Shown here piece after piece: positions 46,561 to 56,181 of a stretch of DNA of 64,000 nt. Position 1 is the stretch's first letter; the number at the start of each line of letters is the position of its first letter. Below the pieces are notes generated by a model. That model ran no database searches and had not been told where the DNA came from. It worked only from the letters and a program-made list of their open reading frames with translations. The position numbers were made by a program, and so were the translations under genes. The DNA comes from Streptacidiphilus sp. PB12-B1b (GTDB taxonomy: Bacteria; Actinomycetota; Actinomycetes; Streptomycetales; Streptomycetaceae), in NCBI RefSeq assembly GCF_014084125.1, contig NZ_CP048405.1, forward strand, positions 1,984,001-2,048,000, read 5' to 3'.

Positions 46561-47040
46561 GTGCAGGGTGACCCGGAAGTTATCGAATTCCTCAACGAGC
46601 AGTTGACCGCCGAGCTGACGGCCATCAACCAGTACTTCCTGCATTCGCGCATGCAGGAGAACAACGGATGGACCAAGCTCGCCGAGTACACCCGGCACGA
46701 GTCCTTCGACGAGATGAAGCACGCCGAGATCCTGACCGACCGGATCCTGTTCCTCGAGGGGCTGCCCAACTACCAGCGGCTGTTCCACATCCGCATCGGC
46801 CAGACCGTCAAGGAGATGTTCGAGGCCGACCGGCAGGTCGAGATCGAGGCCATCGACCGGCTCCGGCGCGGCATCGCGCTGATGCGCGCCAAGGGCGACG
46901 TCACCTCGGCCCGCATCTTCGAGGACATCCTCAAGGACGAGGAGCACCACATCGACTACCTGGACACCCAGCTGGAGCTGGTCGAGAAGCTCGGGGACGC
47001 GCTCTACATCGCGCAGCTGATCGAGCAGCCCGAGTCCTAG
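46561..47040 (+). CDS. bfr: Bacterioferritin
   Basis: A 159-residue heme-containing ferritin that forms a 24-mer cage. All ferroxidase ligands are present: Glu18, Glu51, His54, Glu94, Glu127 and His130, and Met52 for the heme at the dimer interface. It oxidises Fe2+ and stores the mineral; the neighbouring Bfd releases it. GTG 46561 has AAAGGAG ten bases upstream. The upstream DNA has an inverted repeat at 46476-46491 that may give separate control from bfd. Confidence 0.96.
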   Translation: MQGDPEVIEFLNEQLTAELTAINQYFLHSRMQENNGWTKLAEYTRHESFDEMKHAEILTDRILFLEGLPNYQRLFHIRIGQTVKEMFEADRQVEIEAIDRLRRGIALMRAKGDVTSARIFEDILKDEEHHIDYLDTQLELVEKLGDALYIAQLIEQPES

Positions 47041-47122
47041 CGGGCGCGGCCGGGCGGCCGCCCCGATGGCCGCCGCGCGGACCGGCACGCGTCGGATTCC
47101 GGACGTCTGTCACCATGGACGC

Positions 47123-47761
47123 ATGGGTCAGACCGAGAACGACCAGGCCAGGGCCCACGGAAGCGGCTCCGGCGAGCTGCCGCCGGGCCAGCGCCGACAG
47201 CGCGGCTGGCCGGTTCTGCACTACGGTCCGGTGCCCAGGTTCAAGCCGCTCAGCTGGGACTTCCAGGTCTTCGGGGCGACCGCCGACGGGCAGAAGCACA
47301 GCTGGGACCACCCGCGCTTCAGCACCCTGCCGCACACCGCGGTCACCGCCGACCTGCACTGCGTCACCCGCTTCTCGATGCTGGGCAGCCACTGGGGCGG
47401 GGTGACCGCGCGGACCGTGCTCGACCTGGTGCCGCCCGCCGCCGACACCACCCACGTCATGGTCTGGGCGGAGTACGGCTACAGCGCCAACCTGCGGCTG
47501 GCCGACTTCGCCCACCCGTCGACCGTCTTCGCCACCCACCGCAACGGCGAGGCGCTCACCGTCGAGCACGGCTTCCCGGTCCGCCTGGTCGTGCCCGGGC
47601 TGTACGCCTGGAAGGGCCCCAAGTGGGTCCGCGCGGTCGAGTACATGACCGCCGACCGCCGCGGCTTCTGGGAGGAGCGCGGCTACCACAACCTCGGCGA
47701 CCCCTGGGCCGAGCAGCGCTACTCCTACCAGGAGCAGCCCGGCGACGGCCCGGAGTTCTGA
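47123..47761 (+). CDS. Sulfite-oxidase-like molybdopterin oxidoreductase
   Basis: A 212-residue cytosolic protein with the molybdopterin-binding fold of sulfite oxidase/YedY. The Mo-ligand Cys lies in DLHCVTRFSMLGSHWGG, and KGPKWVRAVEYM gives the conserved cofactor-binding KxxK-type region. There is no Tat signal and no heme domain, so it is a short cytosolic form; substrate and electron partner are unknown. ATG 47123 opens after a non-conserved upstream stretch. The stop is followed by a GNAT gene after 47 bases. Confidence 0.9.
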   Translation: MGQTENDQARAHGSGSGELPPGQRRQRGWPVLHYGPVPRFKPLSWDFQVFGATADGQKHSWDHPRFSTLPHTAVTADLHCVTRFSMLGSHWGGVTARTVLDLVPPAADTTHVMVWAEYGYSANLRLADFAHPSTVFATHRNGEALTVEHGFPVRLVVPGLYAWKGPKWVRAVEYMTADRRGFWEERGYHNLGDPWAEQRYSYQEQPGDGPEF

Positions 47762-47808
47762 GGGCAAACCGATTGCGGTCGGCGGAGCCGGTTCGGCAGG
47801 ATCATGGG

Positions 47809-48402
47809 ATGGAACAGCCTGCCGAGACCCTCACCCGCGACCGGGTCGTCCTGCGCCGCTACCGCCCGGACGACCTGGACGCGCTGGAACGCGCCATCAG
47901 CGAGTCGCTGGAGCACCTGCTGCCGTGGATGCCCTGGGCCGCCGCCCACAGCCGGGAGAGCGTGGCCGACTACCTGGACCGGGCCCAGCTCGACTGGGAG
48001 TCCGGCGCGGCGTTCAACTACGCCATCACCACCGAGGGCGTCCTGGTGGGCAGTTGCAGCATGATGCGGCGGATCGGCCCGGGCGGCCTGGAGATCGGCT
48101 ACTGGCTGCACTCCGGCTGGACCGGGCGCGGCCTGGCGACCTCGGCCGCCGCCGCACTCACCCGCGAGGCGTTCCGGCTGACCGGCACCACCCATGTGGA
48201 GATCCACTACGACGAGGCCAACAGGCCCAGCGGGGCGGTGCCCGGGCGCCTCGGCTACACCCTGGTCTCCCGCACCGGGCGGGCCGAGCGCCTCGAGCAG
48301 GCCGGGCGCGACGGCCTCACCGCGCCGCGCCCGGCGCCGGCCGACTCCGGAGTCGACGTCGTCACCAGGATCGGGCGCGAGGCCGCCGAGGCGCTGGGCT
48401 GA
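47809..48402 (+). CDS. GNAT acetyltransferase (RimJ/RimL-like)
   Basis: A 197-residue acetyltransferase of the ribosomal-protein or aminoglycoside-like RimJ type: LRRYRPDDLDALERA at the N-terminus, EIGYWLHSGWTGRGLATSAA with the acetyl-CoA loop (GxGxA), and HVEIHYDEANRPSGAVPGRLGY near the end. The substrate is not known. ATG 47809 was chosen from family alignment. It is convergent with the nitroreductase, seven bases apart. Confidence 0.9.
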   Translation: MEQPAETLTRDRVVLRRYRPDDLDALERAISESLEHLLPWMPWAAAHSRESVADYLDRAQLDWESGAAFNYAITTEGVLVGSCSMMRRIGPGGLEIGYWLHSGWTGRGLATSAAAALTREAFRLTGTTHVEIHYDEANRPSGAVPGRLGYTLVSRTGRAERLEQAGRDGLTAPRPAPADSGVDVVTRIGREAAEALG

Positions 48403-48409
48403 CGCCCGG

Positions 48410-49114
48410 TCACCAGCGGTCGCGGTGCAGGACCTCCGCCACCGGGCGGTGGTCCACCGGGCCGAACGCGTCCAGCGGCCAGCCGATCGGGATCACCGCG
48501 AAGGTGTGCACCTCGGAGGGGATGCCCAGGGCGGCCTTCCACTCCCGCTCCAGCATCAGGTGCCAGATCGTCAGGCTCGCGCCCAGGCCCAGGGTGCGGG
48601 CCGCCAGCAGCAGGTTCTGCGTGCCCGGATAGACGCTGGACGCCTCCGCCAGCAGGCTGATCCGGCCGCCGTGCGCCGCCAGCCGGCCCAGCCCGGCGGT
48701 GCCGAGCTGGGTGACCACGCCGCGCAGGCCGTCCAGGTCGGCGCTGACCTTCGGCAGGTGGTAGCAGGGGATGACCAGGGCCGGGGTGTCCGCGAAGTGG
48801 TCCCGCTGGTACTCGATCGCGGCGCGCATCTGCTCGAAGGCGTCGTCGTCCATGGTCGCGGCCAGGGTGCGGCCGACCGAGGCGAGGTAGGCGTCCACGC
48901 AGCGCGACCACAGCGGCGCGAGCTTCGCCATCACCTGGCGGTCCGTCACCAGCACGTACTGGTAGTCCTGGGCGTTGGACCCGCTCGGCCCGTACACGGC
49001 CGCCTGGACCAGTCGTGCCAGCATCTCGTCCGGCACCGGTTCGGTGCTCAGCCGGCGCATGGCGCTCATGGTCGCCATGCTCTCGAAAAGGTCAGCCGGG
49101 GCAGGTGAGCTCAT
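48410..49114 (-). CDS. Nitroreductase-family FMN oxidoreductase
   Basis: A 234-residue homodimeric flavoprotein of the nitroreductase family. The FMN-binding patches are MSAMRRLSTEPVP (N-terminal Arg-rich), GPSGSNAQDYQYV (Asn/Gln) and GASLTIWH, with C-terminal IPIGWP. It uses NAD(P)H to reduce quinones, nitro-compounds or flavins. ATG 49114 was chosen because TAGGCT (49123-49128) lies eight bases upstream, as in leaderless genes; ATG 49120 would leave only two bases. Confidence 0.9.
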   Translation of the reverse strand: MSSPAPADLFESMATMSAMRRLSTEPVPDEMLARLVQAAVYGPSGSNAQDYQYVLVTDRQVMAKLAPLWSRCVDAYLASVGRTLAATMDDDAFEQMRAAIEYQRDHFADTPALVIPCYHLPKVSADLDGLRGVVTQLGTAGLGRLAAHGGRISLLAEASSVYPGTQNLLLAARTLGLGASLTIWHLMLEREWKAALGIPSEVHTFAVIPIGWPLDAFGPVDHRPVAEVLHRDRW

Positions 49115-49218
49115 GCCCATGAAGCCTACCGATCAGCCCCCGCCGTGCTGCGGGCGGGGGCTGCCGCCGCCGTGCCGGGCGTGTCCCGGCCGCCGTCGGC
49201 GCGGCCGGGGGCGGCGGG

Positions 49219-51219
49219 TCAGAACAGCGTGATGGTCACCGTGCTGCCCTGGTCGGCCTGCGAGCCGCCGCCCGGGCTCTGGCTGGTCACCGTGGGGTCG
49301 CCGAACGGCAGGAACTTGTGCACCTTGACCTTGAACCCGGCCGCCGTCAGCGCGCTCCTGGCCTGCGCCTCGTCGTCGCCGCTGACGTCCGGCACGGTCA
49401 CCTGCACCGGACCGGAGGAGACGGTCAGCGTCACGGTGGAGCCGGCCGCCGCGGTCGCGCCGTCCGGGCTCTGGCCGACCACCGAGCCGGCCGCCACGCC
49501 GGAGTGCACATAGGTCGGGTCCACCTGGACGGCGAAGCCCGCGCCGTGCAGGTCGGCCATGGCCTGCGCCACCGGCTCGCCCACCACGTTCGGCAGGTTC
49601 GCCGGAGGCACACCGGTGCTGACGATCAGACGGATCACGGTGTTCGGCTGCTGCCGGGTGCCGGCCGCCGGGTCGGTGCCCACCACGTCCCCCTGCGGGA
49701 CGCTGCTGCTGCTCTGCTGCGTGACGCTGCCCGCCACCAGCCCGGCGGCGGTGATCGCCTGCTTGGCGGCGGCCAGCGGCTTCCCGGCGACGGCCGGGAC
49801 CGCGGGCCGGTCCGGGCCCTTGGAGACGTCCAGCACCACCGAGGCGTCCTTGCGGACCCGGGCGCCCGCGCCGGGCACGGTGCCGATCGCCTGGCCGGCC
49901 GGGACGGTCACATCGAACTGCTGGACCACGGTCACGCCCAGGCCGTCGGCGCGCAGCGACTGCGCCGCCGCGGCCTGGCTCCGGCCCGCCACGTTCGGCA
50001 TGGTCAGGTACAGCGCGCCGGTCAGCGCCCAGGCGACGATCCCGGCCACCAGGGCCAGCCCCACCACCACCGACAGCGGCAGCACCCAGCGGTTCCGCCG
50101 CCCGGCGCGCCCGCGCCCGGCCCGCCCGGCCCGGCGCGGCGGCGGGGCGAACTCCTCGGGCTGCTCGTGCCGGGGCATCACCAGCTCCGGGGGCAGCTCG
50201 GGCAGGCCCGGCATGATGCTGGTGCGCTCCACCGGGGCGGCCCCGGGCGGCGGGGGCAGCACCGTCGTCCGCTCCCCGCCGGGCAGCACCGTCGTCCGGT
50301 CGCCGCCCGGAGGGGGCGCGTCCGGCATCCGCAGGGGCGGCGCGGCGGCGGGCTCGGCGTCCAGCTGCTCCGGGGTCAGCCTGCGCCGGACCTGCTGCAG
50401 CAGGGCCAGCAGCGCGACGGCGTCGTGCGGCCTGCGGTGGGCGTCCCGGGCGGTCGCCGCCAGCGTTATGGCGTCCAGCTCCGGCGGCAGGCCCGGCACC
50501 AGGGTGGAGGGCGGCGGCACGTCCGTGCTCAGGTGCTGGTAGATGACCTGCATCGGGGACTCGCCGGTGTGCGGCTTGGCGCCGGTCAGCATCTCGAACA
50601 GCATCACCCCGCAGGCGTAGACGTCGGTGCGGGGGTCGGTCTCGCCCTGCTGGATCTGCTCCGGCGCCAGATAGGCGACCGTGCCCATGACCTGACCGGT
50701 CGTCACCGAGCTCTCCCCGGTCATCGCCCGGACCAGCCCGAAGTCGGCGACCTTGACCCGGCCGTCCTCGGTGAGCAGCACGTTCTCCGGCTTCACGTCG
50801 CGGTGCACCAGGCCCGCGCGGTGGGCCGCGCCGAGCGCCGCCAGGACCGGCTCCAGGATGTCCAGGACCATCCGCGGGTTCAGCGCCCCCCGGTCCCGCA
50901 GCAGGTCGCGCAGGGTCCAGCCGGGCACGTACTCCATCGACAGGAACACCACGCCGCTGTCGCTGCCCTGGTCGTAGACGTTGACCACGTTCGGGTGCGA
51001 CAGCCGGGCGACGGCCTTGGCCTCGCGGATGAAGCGGGCAGTGAAGTCCGGGTCGGACGCGAGCCCCGCGTGCATCACCTTCAGCGCGACCGTGCGGTCC
51101 AGCCGGGTGTCCACCGCCCGGTAGACAGTGGCCATGCCGCCGACGGCGATGCGCTGCTCGACCCGGTAGCGGCCGTCGAGCATCCGCCCGAGGAGCGGAT
51201 CGTGCAGGGTCGTGTCCAT
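49219..51219 (-). CDS. PASTA-domain Ser/Thr protein kinase (PknL/Stk type)
   Basis: A 666-residue membrane kinase. Kinase domain (18-275): glycine loop GGMATVYRA, Lys47, catalytic HRDVKPEN and DFGLVRA. Then a Pro-rich juxtamembrane segment, an Arg-rich stop, a single transmembrane helix (about 378-400) and an extracellular part with four PASTA repeats (VPDVSG-type, 410-666). PASTA repeats sense peptidoglycan fragments or lipid II. ATG 51219 is preceded by TAAACT (51227-51232) seven bases away with no ribosome site, so it is probably leaderless. Its likely substrate, the Rv2175c-like protein, is encoded nearby at 55.1 kb. Confidence 0.95.
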   Translation of the reverse strand: MDTTLHDPLLGRMLDGRYRVEQRIAVGGMATVYRAVDTRLDRTVALKVMHAGLASDPDFTARFIREAKAVARLSHPNVVNVYDQGSDSGVVFLSMEYVPGWTLRDLLRDRGALNPRMVLDILEPVLAALGAAHRAGLVHRDVKPENVLLTEDGRVKVADFGLVRAMTGESSVTTGQVMGTVAYLAPEQIQQGETDPRTDVYACGVMLFEMLTGAKPHTGESPMQVIYQHLSTDVPPPSTLVPGLPPELDAITLAATARDAHRRPHDAVALLALLQQVRRRLTPEQLDAEPAAAPPLRMPDAPPPGGDRTTVLPGGERTTVLPPPPGAAPVERTSIMPGLPELPPELVMPRHEQPEEFAPPPRRAGRAGRGRAGRRNRWVLPLSVVVGLALVAGIVAWALTGALYLTMPNVAGRSQAAAAQSLRADGLGVTVVQQFDVTVPAGQAIGTVPGAGARVRKDASVVLDVSKGPDRPAVPAVAGKPLAAAKQAITAAGLVAGSVTQQSSSSVPQGDVVGTDPAAGTRQQPNTVIRLIVSTGVPPANLPNVVGEPVAQAMADLHGAGFAVQVDPTYVHSGVAAGSVVGQSPDGATAAAGSTVTLTVSSGPVQVTVPDVSGDDEAQARSALTAAGFKVKVHKFLPFGDPTVTSQSPGGGSQADQGSTVTITLF

Positions 51220-51226
51220 CCTCGTG

Positions 51227-51232
51227 AGTTTA
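51227..51232 (-). promoter_or_regulatory. -10 box of leaderless kinase transcript
   Basis: On the minus strand TAAACT lies seven bases before the ATG at 51219. Transcription should begin at or next to the start codon. The kinase thus has its own promoter downstream of the thi operon. Confidence 0.5.
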
Positions 51233-51311
51233 CGGGGCCCGGCGGCCGCCGGGTGAGCAGGGGAGACCCGATCGTTGCCGAACGCTGCCGCGCCCGTGCG
51301 GTGAGCGGCGG

Positions 51312-52334
<1,023 letters not shown>

Positions 52335-52338
<4 letters not shown>

Positions 52339-53615
52339 CGGACGGCCTCCGGGGTCTGGCTGCGGGCGGATCGGTTCTGGGCGGGACGGTTCGGGTCGGG
52401 ACGGTTCGGGTCGGGACGGCTCGGCGCCGGACGGTTCGGGACGGGTGCGGCGGCGGCCGCCGGGGCGGCGAAGCGGGCGGGGCTGAACGGCTCGGCCTCG
52501 GGCGGCAGCACGCCGGTGCCCAGGTAGGCGGCCAGGGCGTCGGCGGTGACCGGGGTCAGCAGCACGCCGTTGCGGTGGTGGCCGGTCGCGGCGACCAGCC
52601 CGGGCAGCGCGGTCGGGCCCAGCAGCGGCGCGTTGTCGGGGCTGCCCGGCCGCAGCCCGGCGCTGCTCTCCACCAGCTCCAGCTCGGTGATCCCCGGGAC
52701 CAGCTCGTGCGCGTCGCGCAGCAGCTCGTACACCCCGCCCGCGGTGACCGTGGTGTCGAAGCCCTGCTCCTCCGTGGTTGCGCCGACCACCAGCTCGCCG
52801 TCGGCGCGCGGCACCAGGTACAGGTGGCCGCCGCGGACCAGCGCCCGGACGTTGCGGGAGAGGAACGGCTGCCCGAGCGGGCTCTCCATCCGCAGCCGCA
52901 GCACCTGCCCCTTCACCGGCCGGACCGGCAGCCGCAGCTCCGGCGGCACACCCGGCAGCTCGCCGGACCAGCTGCCGGCCGCCAGCACGGTCTGCCCGGC
53001 GGCGAACACCGTGCCGTCCTCGGCGCGGGCGCCGGTCGCCCGGTCCGCCGCCGGGGCCAGGGTCAGCTCGGCGCCCCGGGAGCGGTGCAGCCGCACGCCC
53101 GCCCGCTCGCAGGCCGCGACCAGCGCCGCGCCCAGGCGGCGGCCGTCCACCTGGTGGTCGCCGCCGACCAGCAGGCCGCCCCGGACCGAGGGCGCCAGCA
53201 GGGGCTCCAGCCGACGGCACTCCCGCCCGGTCAGCCAGTCCGACGACAGCCCCAGCCGTTGCTGGAAGGCGTGCAGTTCGCGCAGCTCGGAGCGGTCGTC
53301 GGCGTCCAGCGCCACGGCCAGGGTGCCGCAGGCCCGGTAGCCGACACCGGCCCCGGCGGCCTCGGACAGCTCGGCGGCGAAGGCGGCATAGCGCTCGTTG
53401 GAGGCGATGCCCAGCCGCAGCAGCGGCTCCTCGCCGTACTGCAACTCGGTGACCGGGGCGAGCATGCCCGCCGCGACCTGGTTGGCGCCGCGCCCGGGAT
53501 CGGGGTCGAGCACCGTGACGCCGAGGCCGCGCTGCGCGCTGCGCCAGGCCACCGCCAGGCCGATGATGCCGCCGCCCACGACCAGGACGTCCGCCGTACG
53601 GACGCGTGCCGCCAT
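52335..53615 (-). CDS. thiO: Glycine oxidase, FAD-dependent
   Basis: A 426-residue FAD amine oxidase that oxidises glycine to dehydroglycine for thiazole synthesis. FAD motif VVGGGIIGLAVAWRSA is at the N-terminus; RPVKGQVLRLR and GLRPGSPDNAPLLG follow; NGVLLTPVTADALAAYL closes the fold. The last 60 residues are an odd tail of Pro-Asn-Arg-Pro-Asp repeats. ATG 53615 has AAGGGAG upstream, the last bases of the TPP riboswitch. Overlaps thiS by four bases. Confidence 0.95.
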
Positions 53616-53629
53616 TGCTGCGCTCCCTT

Positions 53630-53724
53630 CGCCGGCATGACCCGGATCAGGTTCGGACGGTCGCGGGCCGGGGGCGTCTGCGCCCGCTCGCCTGCCTCTC
53701 AGCCCGGTGCGCCGGGCTCCCGTG
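53630..53724 (-). ncRNA. TPP riboswitch (THI element)
   Basis: Minus-strand leader of thiO-thiS-thiG. The two conserved halves are present: GGGCTGAGAGGCAGGCG (5' side) and ACCGTCCGAACCTGATCCGGGTCATGCC (3' side), with the variable P3 stem of GC pairs between. The thiO ribosome site lies just after it, so thiamine pyrophosphate should shut down translation or transcription. Confidence 0.95.
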
Positions 53725-53800
53725 ATTGCCTTTCCCACTGTAGTCGCGCCCCGCGCCGTACAGTGACGGGGTGTTCGAGCGCAGTGGGGGTGGAGGGCCG

Positions 53801-55012
53801 ATGGTGCAGCGGATCGTCGTGGTCGGGGCCGGGATCGCCGGGATGCAGACCGCGCTGGCCCTGCGGGAGCGCGGGTACGACGGCGGGCTGACCCTGCTCG
53901 GGGCGGAGCCGCACCCGCCCTACGACCGGCCGCCGCTCTCCAAGGACGTGCTCCTGGGCAAGGCCGAGCACTCCCGCTTCGAGGTGGACTACCCGGGCCT
54001 GGGCGTGGAACTGCTGCTGGGGCGCCGCGCCCTGGCCCCGGACACCGCCCGGCGCACCCTGCGCACCGAGGCCGCGGCGGGCGGCGGCGACGCCGAGGAG
54101 CTGCCCTACGACCGGCTGGTCCTGGCCACCGGCGCCCGCCCGGTCGCGCTGCCCGGTCTGCCCGGCAGCGCCCACCTGCTGCGCACCCACGACGACGCGG
54201 TCGCGCTGAAGGCCGCGCTGCGCCCCGGCGCGCGGGTGGTGGTGGTCGGCGCGGGCTGGATCGGGGCCGAGGCCGCGACCGTCGCCCGGCAGCTGGGCTG
54301 CGCCGTCACCGTCGTCGAGGCGGCCGGGACGCCGCTGGCGGGCGCGCTGCCCGCCGAGGTCGGCGAGCGGATGCGCGGCTGGTACGCCCAGGCCGGTGCG
54401 GAGCTGCGGACCGGCGCGGCCGTCAGCGGCTTCAGCGAAGGATCGGTCCGGCTGGCCTCCGGCGAGGTGCTCCCGGCGGACGTGGTCGTGGTCGGCATCG
54501 GCGCCCGGCCGGACACCGGCTGGCTGCAGGGCTCCGGCATCGCCCTGGACGCCGGGGGCGCGGTGGCCGCCGACGACCGGCTGCGGGCCTCGGCCGAGGG
54601 CGTGTTCGCGGTCGGCGACTGCGCCTCCTTCCCCTCCGCCCGCTACGGCGCCCGGCTCAGCGTCCACCACTGGGACAACGCCCTGCAGAGCCCGCGCACG
54701 GCCGCCGCCAACGCCCTGGGCGCGGACGAGGTCTACGACCCGGTGCCGTACTTCTGGTCCGAGCAGTTCGGGCGGATGGTGCAGTACGCCGGGCAGCACG
54801 GCCCCGGCGACCAGCCGCTGTGGCGCGGGGCCGCGGGCGACGCCGCCTGGAGCGTGCTCTGGCTGCGCGGGGACGTCCCGGTGGCGCTGCTCGCCGTCGA
54901 CCGGCCGCGCGACGTGGCGCAGGGGCGGCGGCTGATCGAGCGCCGGACGCCGGTCGACCGGGCCCGCGCGGCCGACCCCTCGGTGCCGCTCAAGGAGGCC
55001 GTGGGCGGCTGA
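53801..55012 (+). CDS. FAD/NAD(P)-dependent ferredoxin-reductase-like oxidoreductase
   Basis: A 403-residue two-dinucleotide-fold flavoprotein: FAD site VVVGAGIAGMQTAL, YDRPPLSKD, NAD site VVVVGAGWIGAEAATVA, and VFAVGDCAS. The C-terminal domain (about 310-403) matches the ferredoxin reductase/rubredoxin reductase group. It moves electrons from NAD(P)H to a ferredoxin or similar carrier. ATG 53801 has GGAGG four bases upstream; GTG 53771 follows TACAGT by six bases and could be a leaderless start. Divergent from the TPP-controlled operon. Confidence 0.9.
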   Translation: MVQRIVVVGAGIAGMQTALALRERGYDGGLTLLGAEPHPPYDRPPLSKDVLLGKAEHSRFEVDYPGLGVELLLGRRALAPDTARRTLRTEAAAGGGDAEELPYDRLVLATGARPVALPGLPGSAHLLRTHDDAVALKAALRPGARVVVVGAGWIGAEAATVARQLGCAVTVVEAAGTPLAGALPAEVGERMRGWYAQAGAELRTGAAVSGFSEGSVRLASGEVLPADVVVVGIGARPDTGWLQGSGIALDAGGAVAADDRLRASAEGVFAVGDCASFPSARYGARLSVHHWDNALQSPRTAAANALGADEVYDPVPYFWSEQFGRMVQYAGQHGPGDQPLWRGAAGDAAWSVLWLRGDVPVALLAVDRPRDVAQGRRLIERRTPVDRARAADPSVPLKEAVGG

Positions 55013-55085
55013 ACCGGCCCGGCCGGAGCCGACCGGGCGGGAGTTCGTGGTGCGCGCGGGGGGCCGGGGATGGCAGTCTGGGGGG

Positions 55086-55451
55086 GTGAGCCAGATTGAT
55101 CCCAAGATTGACGCCCTGATTCCCGCCTGGATGTACATCCCCGACATCGCCGAGCAGTGGGGGGTGGTGGTGACCAAGGTGCGGCGACTCGTCGACGACG
55201 GCACCCTGATCGCCGTCCGCCGCGGCGAGAACAACGCCCTGCAGGTCCCGGCCGCCTTCATCGGCCCCAACGGCACCGTCAAGGGCATCTGCGGCCTGCT
55301 GACGCTGCTGCGCGACAGCGGCTTCACCGACGAGGAAGCCCTGGAGTGGCTGTTCACCGAGGACCCCTCGCTGCCGGGCACCCCCGCCCAGGCGCTCAAC
55401 GAGAACCGGGGCACCGAGGTCAAGCGCCGCGCCCAGGCGATGGCGCTGTGA
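55086..55451 (+). CDS. Rv2175c-family DNA-binding protein
   Basis: A 121-residue protein with an N-terminal winged helix-turn-helix ([23 protein letters not shown], then [18 protein letters not shown]) and a helical C-terminal domain ([21 protein letters not shown]). In Mycobacterium Rv2175c is a DNA-binding protein phosphorylated by PknL. Here the PASTA kinase is 4 kb away on the other strand, so the same link is likely. GTG 55086 follows a G-rich stretch. It overlaps thiE by four bases. Confidence 0.88.
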   Translation: MSQIDPKIDALIPAWMYIPDIAEQWGVVVTKVRRLVDDGTLIAVRRGENNALQVPAAFIGPNGTVKGICGLLTLLRDSGFTDEEALEWLFTEDPSLPGTPAQALNENRGTEVKRRAQAMAL

Positions 55452-56134
55452 CCCACGGCGCCCTGCGCGACGCCCGGCTGTACCTGTGCACCGACGCCCG
55501 CCGGGAGCAGGGAGACCTTGCCGGGTTCCTGGACGCCGTCCTGGCCGGCGGCGTGGACATCGTCCAGCTGCGGGACAAGGGCCTGGAGGCCCGGCAGGAG
55601 CTGGAGCTCCTGGAGGTCTTCGCCGACGCCTGCGCCCGGCACGGCAGGCTGCTGGCGGTGAACGACCGCGCCGACGTCGCCCACGCCGCGCGCGCCGCCC
55701 TCGGTCCCCGGCCCGAGGTGCTGCATCTGGGCCAGGACGACCTGCCGGTCCCGGCCGCCCGCGCCGTGCTCGGCCCGGACGTGCTGATCGGCCGCTCCTG
55801 CCACGCCGAGTCCGAGGTGGACGCGGCGCTGGTGCAGCCGGGCGTGGACTACTTCTGCACCGGCCCGGTCTGGCCGACGCCGACCAAGCCCGGCCGGGCC
55901 GCGCCCGGCCTCGGCCTGGTCGCCTACGCGGCCGAGCAGACCGCCAAGCGGTCGGCCGAGCAGCCGGGCGCCGAGCGGCCGTGGTTCGCCATCGGCGGGA
56001 TCGACACCGGCAACCTGGAGCAGGTGCTGGACGCGGGCGCGCGGCGGATCGTCGTGGTGCGCGCGCTGACGGCCGCCGCCGACCCGCACGCCGCCGCGGC
56101 CGAGCTGGCCCGGCGGGTCCGCGAACGCGACTGA
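55448..56134 (+). CDS. thiE: Thiamine phosphate synthase
   Basis: A 228-residue TIM-barrel enzyme that joins the pyrimidine and thiazole halves of thiamine. [13 protein letters not shown] (pyrophosphate binding), [20 protein letters not shown] and [11 protein letters not shown] with AIGGID match ThiE. GTG 55448 overlaps the upstream stop (GTGA), so thiE is coupled to the DNA-binding gene rather than to the TPP-controlled thi operon on the opposite strand. It has no TPP element of its own here. Confidence 0.94.
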   Translation: MTHGALRDARLYLCTDARREQGDLAGFLDAVLAGGVDIVQLRDKGLEARQELELLEVFADACARHGRLLAVNDRADVAHAARAALGPRPEVLHLGQDDLPVPAARAVLGPDVLIGRSCHAESEVDAALVQPGVDYFCTGPVWPTPTKPGRAAPGLGLVAYAAEQTAKRSAEQPGAERPWFAIGGIDTGNLEQVLDAGARRIVVVRALTAAADPHAAAAELARRVRERD

Positions 56135-56181
56135 CCTGCCCGGCCGCCCCGGCCGCCTCGTTCGCCGGTACCGGCTCGGGG

